DNA of 34,384 bases, taken from NCBI GenBank assembly GCA_018269075.1, contig JAFDVJ010000077.1, positions 29,946 to 64,329 on the forward strand, read 5' to 3'. The notes beneath the pieces are model-generated. The model was not told the DNA's origin. It saw nothing but the letters and a program-made list of their open reading frames with translations, and did no database searches. This DNA is from Acidobacteriota bacterium (GTDB lineage Bacteria > Acidobacteriota > Blastocatellia > Pyrinomonadales > Pyrinomonadaceae). Shown in pieces: positions 1 to 8,200 of this stretch; the stretch's first letter is position 1, and the number at the start of each line of letters is the position of its first letter. The position numbers and the translations under genes are program-made.

Positions 1-84
1 GGAGAGTGGAGAGTGGAGAGTGGAGAGTCCGGGGAATTTTATTTCCTTTGACTCCTGACTCTCGACTCTCGACTCTCGACTTCA
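1..84. repeat. Inverted heptamer arrays at the 3' end of the GH13 operon
   Basis: On the plus strand GGAGAGT is repeated four times (1-28). After a 21-base spacer come GACTCCT (50-56) and three copies of GACTCTC (57-77). Read on the minus strand, the second array follows directly from the TGA stop of the GH13 gene (82-84): TGAAGTC, three GAGAGTC units, AGGAGTC. The two arrays are near-complementary (about six of seven bases per unit), so the transcript could fold into a long imperfect hairpin with a loop of about 20 bases. There is no T run, so it is not a classical terminator, although it may protect the 3' end or slow the polymerase. The array may continue beyond the window edge. Confidence 0.85.
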
Positions 85-1746
85 GATTTCGAGAATCGCC
101 GCCTGATACGGTTTCAGCCGGCCGTCGAAACCGTCGTAATTGCCGAACAGGTATTTCGCGCCCTCGTAATCGAAGCCCGTGTCGGCGGCCGTTTCACGGT
201 CGGTGAAATTCAGCAAGATCAAAAGTTTCCGGTCGCCGAGCGTCCGCGTGTAGGCGAAGACCGCATCGTCGTCGATCGCGAAATATTCGGTTTGGCCGTA
301 GATCAGCGCGTCGTTTTCCCGGCGGAAACGGATCATCCGGCGGAAATAATTGAGCGGCGAATCCGGATCGTCCTCCTGCGCGGCGGCGTTGATCTCCGTG
401 TGATTCGGGTTGACCGCGAGCCACGGCGTTCCCGAAGTAAAACCGGCGTTGGCGGACGCGTCCCATTGAAACGGCGTCCGGCCGTTGTCGCGGGCGATCA
501 GCTTCTGCGATTCCATAAACTCGGCGAGGTCGCCGCCTTCCGCTTCGATCAGCTTGTGCAGGTTGATCGTCATAATGTCGCGGTAATCCTCGATCCGCTC
601 GAAACGGATGTTGGTCATCGCGAGCTCGTCGCCGAAGTAATAGTAGATCGTCCCGCGCATCGTGAGCAGGAACGTCGTCAGCAGCTTCGACGAGATTTCG
701 CGCCATTCGGGCGCGTCGTTGCCCCAGCGCGAGACCATCCGCGGGAAATCGTGGTTGCCGAGATAGACCGTGCCCCAGCCTTTTTCGCGGAAAACGGCGT
801 CCCAGCGCGCGAAGATCCGTTTGAACTCGCGGAAATCCCAGCCCGCCGGGTCCATCAGCTTTTTCGCGAGGTCCTTGTGGCCGAGGTTGCTGATGTCGAA
901 ATGATACGACATATTCAGCTCGCGGCGGTCCTCGTCGACGAAATCGAGGACGTTTTCGGTCGTCGTGCCCGGCCCTTCGGCGACCGTCATAATGTCGTAT
1001 TTCGACAAAACCTCGCGGTTGAATTCGCGCAGATATTCGTGCAGATGCGGCCCCTCGGCGTAATACTGGACGAAATTGCCGTCGTATTTCGCGGGCAGCT
1101 CGCGAAACGGCAGGTCTTTGGAAATAAACGTGATGACGTCCATCCGGAAGCCGTCGATGCCCTTGTCGAACCAGAATTTGACGAGATCGTGAACCTCCTG
1201 CCGGACTTTCGGGTTTTCCCAGTTGAGATCGGGCTGCTTGACCGAGAAATAATGCAGATAATAGGCGTCGGTCGGCGCGTCGTACTTCCAGGCGCTGCCC
1301 TCGACGTCGAAAAAGCTCCAGCGGGCGGGCGGTGGGCCCTGTTCGGCCGGCCACCAGTGATAATAATCGCGGTACGGATTGTCGCGCGATTTGCGCGATT
1401 CCTGAAACCAGAAATGTTCGTCGGATGAATGGTTCGCGACCAGATCGAGGACGAGCCGGATGCCGCGCGCGTGCATCCCTTCGAGAAGCTCGTCGAAATC
1501 CGCCATCGTACCGAATTCGTCCATAATCGCGCGGTAATCCGCGACGTCGTAGCCGTTGTCGTCGTTCGGCGAGGCGAAGATCGGGTTGAGCCAGACGACG
1601 TCGACGCCGAGAGATTTAATATAGTCGAGTTTTTCGATGATCCCGCGCAGATCGCCGACGCCGTCGCCGTTCGAATCACGGAACGAGCGCGGGTAGATCT
1701 GATAGACGACCGCTTCCTTCCACCATTTACGTTCTGTTTCGCTCAT
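82..1746 (-). CDS. Cytoplasmic GH13 alpha-glucosidase / oligo-1,6-glucosidase-like
   Basis: A 554-residue glycoside hydrolase family 13 enzyme, expected to release glucose from the non-reducing ends of malto- or isomalto-oligosaccharides. Visible GH13 regions are DLVANH (about 101-106), GFRMDV with nucleophile D203, AEG with acid/base E257, and NHD with D333. An oligo-1,6-glucosidase-type calcium loop, DSNGDGVGD, lies near residue 24. The Val after the nucleophile Asp is the residue that favours alpha-1,6 over alpha-1,4 activity in family studies, so isomaltase-type activity is possible. No signal peptide is present (it starts MSETERKWWK), so it should act in the cytoplasm on sugar brought in by the upstream transporter gene, 19 bases away. 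It is a close paralogue of the secreted GH13 at 3275-5068. Oddity: region IV reads NHDFPR where the paralogue and most relatives read NHDQPR. No strong ribosome-binding site is seen, so translational coupling is likely. Confidence 0.93.
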   Translation of the reverse strand: MSETERKWWKEAVVYQIYPRSFRDSNGDGVGDLRGIIEKLDYIKSLGVDVVWLNPIFASPNDDNGYDVADYRAIMDEFGTMADFDELLEGMHARGIRLVLDLVANHSSDEHFWFQESRKSRDNPYRDYYHWWPAEQGPPPARWSFFDVEGSAWKYDAPTDAYYLHYFSVKQPDLNWENPKVRQEVHDLVKFWFDKGIDGFRMDVITFISKDLPFRELPAKYDGNFVQYYAEGPHLHEYLREFNREVLSKYDIMTVAEGPGTTTENVLDFVDEDRRELNMSYHFDISNLGHKDLAKKLMDPAGWDFREFKRIFARWDAVFREKGWGTVYLGNHDFPRMVSRWGNDAPEWREISSKLLTTFLLTMRGTIYYYFGDELAMTNIRFERIEDYRDIMTINLHKLIEAEGGDLAEFMESQKLIARDNGRTPFQWDASANAGFTSGTPWLAVNPNHTEINAAAQEDDPDSPLNYFRRMIRFRRENDALIYGQTEYFAIDDDAVFAYTRTLGDRKLLILLNFTDRETAADTGFDYEGAKYLFGNYDGFDGRLKPYQAAILEI

Positions 1747-1765
1747 ATTTTCATTAAAAGCATCA

Positions 1766-3256
1766 TTATGCTTCGCTCATCGTGACGCCGCGCGTTTCGG
1801 CTTCGAGCACGTCCGCTTCGGCGATGTATTTCGGCTCGACGTCGCTGGTGATGAACAAACAGGCGGCCGCCGCGAGGATGAAACAAATCCCGCATAAAAC
1901 CAGCGCGTTGCGCGGATCGCCCTTGAGCAGCGAGTCGAAATAAGTCCCGGCGGTCAGGTTGTTCATAATCTGCGGGATGCAGATGAAGGCGTTCAGCAGG
2001 CCCATATAAACGCCGATCCGCTTCGGCGAAACGACCTTCGTCGTCATAATGAAGGGAATCGTGATGATCGCCGACCAGGCGATGCCGACCAGCACCATAC
2101 AGTCGGCGACGCCGAAAGTCGTGTCCGACGGCGCAAAGGCCTCGTAAACATACGGGAAATGGACGGCCGTTAAAGCGCTGCGCAGCCCGTTGAAAACGGT
2201 GACGTCGACGGTGCCGTAAAAATTATTGACGAAGAGCATCGAGATAAAGCCGAGTCCGCCGATCAGCAGAAAGACGGCATAGGTCAGCCGGGTGCCGATC
2301 AGTTTGACGACCGTCGGGATCAGAAAAGCCATAACGACGGTCGTCACGTTCATAAAAATGAACGCGATGCCGCCGTGCGCCGATCCGACGGCGTAGTTCG
2401 GCGAATCGGTCGTCGGAGCGTTGAAGGAATGCCGGGCGATCGAATTCGAGAGATGCTGCCACATAAACGGCAGGCCGTACCAGGTGAAAAGCTTGACCCA
2501 CCAGATTCGCCGCAGCGCCTTCGGCATATCGGCGACCGCTTCCCAGATATCCGTGAAAGCGTGCACGATCCGCCCGCCGATTCCGCCCTTGGCGGCCTGT
2601 TCGGCACGAAATTCCTCGAGATTGTCGGGCGGGTATTCGTCGGTCGTGAAATTAGTCCAGATCATCGTCACCATCATCGCGACGACGCCGATGATGAACG
2701 AGTATTTGACGATGTCCGGAATATGAGTCCCGTTCTGCGTGTCGTCCGACACGCCAAGCGACAGCAGCAACAGCGGCATAAAGCCGGCGGCGATCTGCCC
2801 GCCCGCGATCATAAACGTCTGGACGGAAAAACCGAGCGTCCGCTGCTTATCGTTGAGCTTGTCCCCGACCATCGCCCGATACGGCTCCATCGCGGTGTTC
2901 ATCGAAGCGTCGAGAATCCAGAACAAACCGACCGCCATCCACAAAAAGGGCGAATAGGGCATCAGCATCACGGCGACGCTGCCGGTCAGCGCGCCGATCA
3001 GAAAGAACGGCTTGCGCCGCCCGAACCGCGTCCACGTGCCGTCGCTGATCGCGCCGATGATCGGCTGGATGAGCAGACCCGTCACCGGACCGGCCAGCCA
3101 GAGCACGGCTAATTTCGATTCTTCCGCGCCGAGGTAACGGAAGATCGGACTCAGATTGGCCTGCTGGAGGCCGAAGCCGTATTGGATCCCCAAAAATCCG
3201 AAACTCATGTTCCAGATCTGCCAGAAGGAGAGCATTGGTTTGATTTTGGTGTTCAT
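1766..3256 (-). CDS. MFS sugar transporter, SLC45/GPH-like (probable maltoside importer)
   Basis: A 496-residue integral membrane protein of the major facilitator superfamily, with about 12 hydrophobic segments. The N-terminal GFLGIQYGFGLQQ segment and the loop motif SDGTWTRFGRRKPF (near residues 70-84) are typical of SLC45-like and GPH-type sugar:cation symporters, which move sucrose, maltose or other alpha-glucosides across the inner membrane. It lies between two GH13 alpha-glucosidases, 18 bases after the secreted enzyme and 19 before the cytoplasmic one. The simplest reading is a one-operon pathway: periplasmic trimming, import, cytosolic hydrolysis. The substrate itself cannot be read from the sequence. 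The start at 3256 gives MNTKIKPMLSFWQIWNMSFG, a normal cytoplasmic N-terminus before the first helix. Only a weak GGGA-type ribosome-binding site precedes it. Confidence 0.9.
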   Translation of the reverse strand: MNTKIKPMLSFWQIWNMSFGFLGIQYGFGLQQANLSPIFRYLGAEESKLAVLWLAGPVTGLLIQPIIGAISDGTWTRFGRRKPFFLIGALTGSVAVMLMPYSPFLWMAVGLFWILDASMNTAMEPYRAMVGDKLNDKQRTLGFSVQTFMIAGGQIAAGFMPLLLLSLGVSDDTQNGTHIPDIVKYSFIIGVVAMMVTMIWTNFTTDEYPPDNLEEFRAEQAAKGGIGGRIVHAFTDIWEAVADMPKALRRIWWVKLFTWYGLPFMWQHLSNSIARHSFNAPTTDSPNYAVGSAHGGIAFIFMNVTTVVMAFLIPTVVKLIGTRLTYAVFLLIGGLGFISMLFVNNFYGTVDVTVFNGLRSALTAVHFPYVYEAFAPSDTTFGVADCMVLVGIAWSAIITIPFIMTTKVVSPKRIGVYMGLLNAFICIPQIMNNLTAGTYFDSLLKGDPRNALVLCGICFILAAAACLFITSDVEPKYIAEADVLEAETRGVTMSEA

Positions 3257-3274
3257 ATTTTTTCTGATCGTCCC

Positions 3275-5068
3275 TTATTTGGATAATTCCAGGATCACGG
3301 CCTGGTACGGTTTCAAGCGACCGTCTTTCGAGAAATTCGGGTAATTGCCGAACAGGACCTTTGCACGGCTGAGATCGAAGCCGGTGTCGGCGCTCGCTTC
3401 CCGGTCCTTAAAGTTTAATAAAACGAGCAGCTTTCGGCCATCGAGCTCGCGCGTGTAGGCGTAGACCGATTCGTTCGGCGCGTCGACGAGCGTGTATTTG
3501 CCGTAGATCAAAACGGGATTCGCCTTGCGGAAACGGGCGAGCCGCCGGAAATAATTGAGCGGGGAATTCGCGTTTTTTTCTTCGGCCGCGACGTTGATCG
3601 TCTTGTAATTCGGATTGACCTTGAGCCACGGCGTGCCCGAGGTGAAGCCGGCGTTCGTCGTCGCGTCCCATTGAAAAGGCGTCCGGCTGTTGTCGCGGGC
3701 GGCGATCTTCTGCGATTCGAGAAACTGCCGCAGGTCGCCGCCCGCTTCCTTGATCTGCTTGTACCAGTTGATCGATTCGATGTCCCGGTAATCCTCGATC
3801 CGGTCGAACTTGATGTTCGACATCCCCAGTTCGTCGCCGAAATAGTAATACGGCGTCGCGCGCTGCGTCAGCAGGAACGTCGTCAGCAGCTTCGACGAGA
3901 CTTCGCGCCATTCGGGCGCGTCGCTGCCCCAGCGCGTCAGCATTCGCGGCTGGTCGTGGTTGCCGAGGTAGACCGTGTTCCAACCCTTCTCGGCGAAGCT
4001 CGCGTCCCAGCGCGTGTAGACGTTTTTGAAATCGGTCAGCTTCCAGCCGGCCGGGTCGATGATCTTTTTCGAGTTCGGCAGGTATCCGAGCCCGACGCCC
4101 TCGAAATGGTAGATCATATTGAGCTCCTTGCGGTCGGCATCGACGAAATTATGCGCGTCCTGCATCCCGACGCCGGCCTCGCCGATCGTCATCACGTCGT
4201 ATTTCGACAAAACCTCGCGGTTCATCTCCTGGATGTATTCGTGCCGCCGCGGGCCGCTCCCGTAAAATTTCCCCCAGTCGCCGCCGAATTCGGCCGGGAT
4301 CGGCGGATAGCTCGGGTCCTTCGAGATGAAATGGATGACGTCCATCCGGAAGCCGTCGACGCCCTTGTCGAACCAGAACCTGAGCATCGAATAAATTTCC
4401 TGACGGACTTTCGGGTTTTCCCAGTTGAGATCGGGCTGTTTGCGCGAAAAATAATGGAGATAATAGGAATTCGTCGGCGCGTCGTAGCGCCACCCGTCGC
4501 CGTTTTCGTCGAAGAAACTGACGCGTTTCGGCGGCGTGCCTTTTTCGGCCGGCCACCAGTGATAATAATCGCGGTACGGATTGTCGCGCGATTTGCGCGA
4601 TTCCTGAAACCATCGATGCTCGTCCGAAGAATGATTGGCGACGAGATCGAGGACGAGCCGGATGCCGCGTTTGTGCATCCCGGCGAGCAGCTCGTCGAAG
4701 TCCTTCATCGTGCCGAACTCCTTCATAATCGCCCGGTAGTCCGAGATGTCGTAGCCGTTGTCGTCGTTCGGCGAGGCGAAGATCGGGTTGAGCCAGACGA
4801 CGTCGATGCCCAAAGATTTGATGTAGTCCAGTTTCTGGATGATCCCGCGCAGATCGCCGACGCCGTCGCCGTTCGAGTCCTTGAAAGAGCGCGGATAGAT
4901 CTGGTAAACCACCGCTTCCTTCCACCATTTGCGGCCGGGAATCGTTTCGGCCGGGGCGGGCTTTCTGGTATTTTGTTTTTTATTATTGCTCGGCTTTTGC
5001 CCGGCCGCCGGAAACGCCGCGGCAATCGTCAGAATGATCGAAAAAATAAGAAAATTTACGCTTCGCAT
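3275..5068 (-). CDS. Secreted GH13 alpha-glucosidase
   Basis: A 597-residue GH13 enzyme, first gene of the alpha-glucoside operon. It has a signal peptide (about residues 1-23, hydrophobic core FLIFSIILTIAAAF, AxA-like end before Q24) and a Lys/Pro-rich linker (about 25-46). The catalytic domain keeps all landmarks: DLVANH at 141-146, GFRMDV with nucleophile D243, TIGE with acid/base E297, and NHDQPR with D372. The calcium loop DSNGDGVGD lies at 64-72 and QPDLNWENP at 211-219. It therefore probably hydrolyses malto- or isomalto-oligosaccharides in the periplasm or outside the cell. It is strongly similar along its whole length to the cytoplasmic paralogue at 82-1746, and some blocks are identical at DNA level. 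No good ribosome-binding site is visible before the ATG. The signal peptide supports this start. Confidence 0.93.
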   Translation of the reverse strand: MRSVNFLIFSIILTIAAAFPAAGQKPSNNKKQNTRKPAPAETIPGRKWWKEAVVYQIYPRSFKDSNGDGVGDLRGIIQKLDYIKSLGIDVVWLNPIFASPNDDNGYDISDYRAIMKEFGTMKDFDELLAGMHKRGIRLVLDLVANHSSDEHRWFQESRKSRDNPYRDYYHWWPAEKGTPPKRVSFFDENGDGWRYDAPTNSYYLHYFSRKQPDLNWENPKVRQEIYSMLRFWFDKGVDGFRMDVIHFISKDPSYPPIPAEFGGDWGKFYGSGPRRHEYIQEMNREVLSKYDVMTIGEAGVGMQDAHNFVDADRKELNMIYHFEGVGLGYLPNSKKIIDPAGWKLTDFKNVYTRWDASFAEKGWNTVYLGNHDQPRMLTRWGSDAPEWREVSSKLLTTFLLTQRATPYYYFGDELGMSNIKFDRIEDYRDIESINWYKQIKEAGGDLRQFLESQKIAARDNSRTPFQWDATTNAGFTSGTPWLKVNPNYKTINVAAEEKNANSPLNYFRRLARFRKANPVLIYGKYTLVDAPNESVYAYTRELDGRKLLVLLNFKDREASADTGFDLSRAKVLFGNYPNFSKDGRLKPYQAVILELSK

Positions 5069-5103
5069 AATCGTTTCGCCAATTTAAAGCTCGAAAAAAA
5101 ACG

Positions 5104-5115
5104 AATCGGCCGATT
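5104..5115. promoter_or_regulatory. Palindrome upstream of the GH13 operon, candidate operator
   Basis: AATCGGCCGATT is a perfect 12-bp palindrome, extendable to 18 bp with one mismatched pair. It lies 36-47 bases upstream of the secreted GH13 start codon, between that gene and the terminator of the TonB receptor gene. The position suits a repressor site for the alpha-glucoside operon, but no regulator gene lies nearby and the motif is not one I recognise with certainty. It could also be incidental secondary structure. Confidence 0.3.
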
Positions 5116-5118
5116 TGT

Positions 5119-5151
5119 AAAAAAAGGAGAAGTTCCGAGCGGAAATTCTCC
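5119..5151 (-). terminator. Intrinsic terminator of the TonB receptor gene
   Basis: Read on the minus strand, GGAGAA-TTTCC-GCTC-GGAA-C-TTCTCC forms a ten-pair stem with small internal mismatches, immediately followed by seven T residues (plus-strand A run 119-125). It lies about 67 bases beyond the TonB receptor stop codon and upstream of the GH13 operon, so the two are probably separate transcripts. Confidence 0.75.
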
Positions 5152-5161
5152 TTGAGTTTTC

Positions 5162-5196
5162 AGCGGGACGAAGCTTTTTTCGAGCTTCGTCCCGCT
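5162..5196. other. Perfect 14-bp stem-loop downstream of the TonB receptor gene
   Basis: AGCGGGACGAAGCT (5162-5175) and its exact reverse complement (5183-5196) flank a 7-base loop. It lies between the TonB receptor stop codon and the T-run terminator at 5119-5151. There is no T run of its own, so it is more likely an mRNA 3'-end stabiliser or a first stage of a tandem terminator than an independent terminator. Confidence 0.7.
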
Positions 5197-5217
5197 CAGA
5201 CCATCTCCAGCCGGCCC

Positions 5218-8200
5218 TTAGAATGTGAATCTAAAGGCAAATTGGAGATTGCGTTGCTGGTCGTTACCGAAGAACGCGGTCGACGTGATCTTGCCGAAGT
5301 TGTTATTGCTCCAGCCGGTCGTCGTCTTGCTGCCGAGGAACGAATCCGGATTGCCGAGATTGACGTGGTTGAAGAGATTGACCACCTCAAGCCGGAATTC
5401 GACATTCATCGTCTCGTTGAAGTAGAACTTCTTGAGCAGCGACGCGTCGGTTCGCCAGTAGCCCGGGCCCGTCAGCGCGTTGCGCTTCAGGTTGCCGAAG
5501 GTGCCGGCCGCCGGTTTCGTAAACGCGCTGTTGCTCAAGTATTGGTCGCGGCCGCCGTTGATGACGACGTTGCCCTGGACGTTCGGACGGTTCGGTCCGG
5601 TGTCGCGGTCGGCGCCGCCGTCGTATTCGACGTTAAAGTGGAAGCCGCTCTGGATCAGCGTGTTGGAGTTGAACTGCCAGCCGCCGATGAAGGCGTTCGC
5701 CGCTCGGCTGATGCCGCTGAAGTACTTCTTGTTGCGGCCGAACGGGAGTTCGTAGATCTGCGAAAAGACGAAGTTATGCGTTTTTTCGAAATCTGCCCGT
5801 CCGCGGTTGACCGACGGATCGATGTTGTAATACTGACCGCTGTTGTTGACGGCGCGCTGCCACGTGTAGTGGGTGATGAACGACAGTCCGTTCGAGAAGC
5901 GGCGCGTCAGCTTGGTCTGCATCGAATCGTAGCGGTTGGTCGCGCTGTAGCCCTGATAGAGCAGGATGTCCTGCGTCCAGCCGAACAGGTTGAAGTACGG
6001 ACGGCGCTGGTTGGTCGAAAGCGTGCCGAAGCCGACGATCGTCGGCTGGTTGACGTTCAGGTCGGGGTTGTCGCCGACGAAAACGTTGGTGCCGCGGTTG
6101 CCGACATAGGCGATCTCCCACGAGTAGTTCTTCATAAACTCCCACTGGAAGGTGATGTTGTAGGCATCGACCTGCGGGACGGTCTGTTTGTCCGAGAGAG
6201 CGCGAACCTGGACGCCGTCGGGAATGTAGAAGCTGCCCGTCGACGGGATCGCCGTGTTGTTGACGCAGCCGCCGACCGGGCAGTTGCGCGGCGTGGTCGT
6301 GATGCCGAACTGGCCGCTCGGCGCCGGCGGACCCGCCGCGAGCGTGAACACGCGGGAAGTGCTGGTCGCCGCGTTCAGGTTCTGAACCGCGAGCACCGGC
6401 AGGTTCTGGGTGACCGTGTGGCCGAAGATCGTTCCGAACACGCCCGTGTCGAAGCTCCGTCCGAAGCCGCCGCGGAGCACCATCTTATCGTTGATCTGAT
6501 AGGCGATGCCGATGCGCGGCGCGAAGTTGATCTTGTTCTTGATGTTGCCGGCGAGATTGATGTTGCCGACGCCGGCGACGTCCATCTGACCCGTCGAGAG
6601 ATTGACGAAACCGCCGTTGCCCGGCGCGTTCAGCTTCTGCGGGTTGAAGATGTCGGCGCGCAGACCGAGCGCGATCGTCAGTTTCGGCGTCGCTTTCCAG
6701 GTGTCCTGACCGTAGTAGAAATGCCGCCACTGGCTTTCGCGCGCGTCCGTCGAAGTGCTGACGTAGCGTTTGAAGCCGGTCACGTCGCCGATCAGGAAGG
6801 TCGCGAGACCGCTGCCGGTTCCGGAAACCGGATTGCCGCTGACGACCTGGGCCGTGCGGCTGCCGGAGAACGAAAGTTCGCCCGAACGGTGGTTGTCGCT
6901 CGGCACGCGCAGGTTGAAGGCGCGGCGGACGTCGACGCCGAACTTGAACGTGTGATTGCCGTAAACCTTGGTCAGGTTGCTGACGATCTGGTACTGTTTT
7001 TCATCCTCGTCGAGCGGGCAGTTGCAGCGGTTGACGCCGAGACCCGAGCCGAAGTTGAAGTCGCGGCTGCCCTGCGAGCCGGCCGCGATGTTGACGAAGC
7101 CCGCGAACAGACCCGAGCTGAAATCGTCGTTGTTGAGTCCCGGAATGCCGGCGTCCGAGGCCGGTTTCGTCTGGTAGTCGAACGGCAGCACCTTGACCTG
7201 ATAGTTGAAATAGCCGAAGCGGACGTCGACGACGGTCGTCGTGTTCAGCGTGTAGTCGAACCCGGTCGCCAGGCTCAGGTTGCGCGTCTTCGACGAGCCG
7301 CCGAGCGAGACGAGCTCCGGACCGCCGCCGTTGCCGAAGGCCGTCGGGCCGATCAGGCTGAATTTGGCGCGGCTGAAGCGTCCGAACAGGTTAAATTTGT
7401 CCGATAAACGGCCGTCGATGCGGATGTTGAAAATATCGTTGTTGAATTTTTCACTGCCGCTCGCGACGTAGTTGTCGACGATGCCGCCGCGCGTCGGCGC
7501 CGGCATCAGCCGCAGAATGTTCTGGGCCTGCGTCGATAAACAGCCGTTGGCCGCCGGCGTCTGGCCGGTGGCGCAGACCGGGATGATGTTGCCGGTGTAC
7601 TGCAGACCGGTCGTCGGGTTGAAGATGTTGACGCCGTATTCGCTCAGGTTGCCGGTGCGCGCCAGCGCCGTCGGCACGGTCAGTAATTTCGAACCGCCCT
7701 GCGTCGCCCGCGTGCCCTGGTAATCGCCGAAGAAAAAGGCTTTGTTCTTGGCGATCGGGCCGCCGATCGAGCCGCCGAACTGATCGCGCTTGGTCGCCGG
7801 AATCAGCTTGCCGGTCAGCGCATTGGGCGTCGACTGCGAGAACGGGTTGCGGGCCTGGAAACGGTCGCGCTGCAGATATTCGAAAGCGCTGCCGTGGAAA
7901 TCGTTGGTGCCGCTCTTGGTCTGGACCGAAGCGACGCCGGCGATCGCCTGGCCGAATTCCGCGTCGTAGTTCGACGACGTGATCTTGGTTTCGCCGACCG
8001 AATCGAACGTCGGGTTGATGACGATGATTCCGAGAATCACGTCGCGGTTGTCCGTACCGTCGAGCTGGTAGCCGGTTCCGCTGAAGGTCTGACCGTTGAC
8101 GATCGTCTGGGTCGAACCCTGCGGGTTTTCGCTCGCGGCGTGGTTCCAGAGCTGCTGCTGGGTACCCGGCGTCAGCAGGATCAGCTTGGTAAAGTTGCGG

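Noticed and set aside
5152..7407. Long plus-strand open frame opposite the TonB receptor gene
   Set aside because: It is antisense to a well-recognised protein in GC-rich DNA, its product is rich in Arg, Val, Asp and Glu with no domain, and it has no ribosome-binding site. The same applies to the long frames opposite the M36 gene (26772-29696) and the second CRTAC1 gene (12037-13614, minus).
7916..7930. TTGGTCTGGACCGAA, resembling the FadR-like operator
   Set aside because: It lies within the TonB receptor coding sequence, is an imperfect palindrome with a 3-base instead of 1-base centre symmetry, and is explained by codons.
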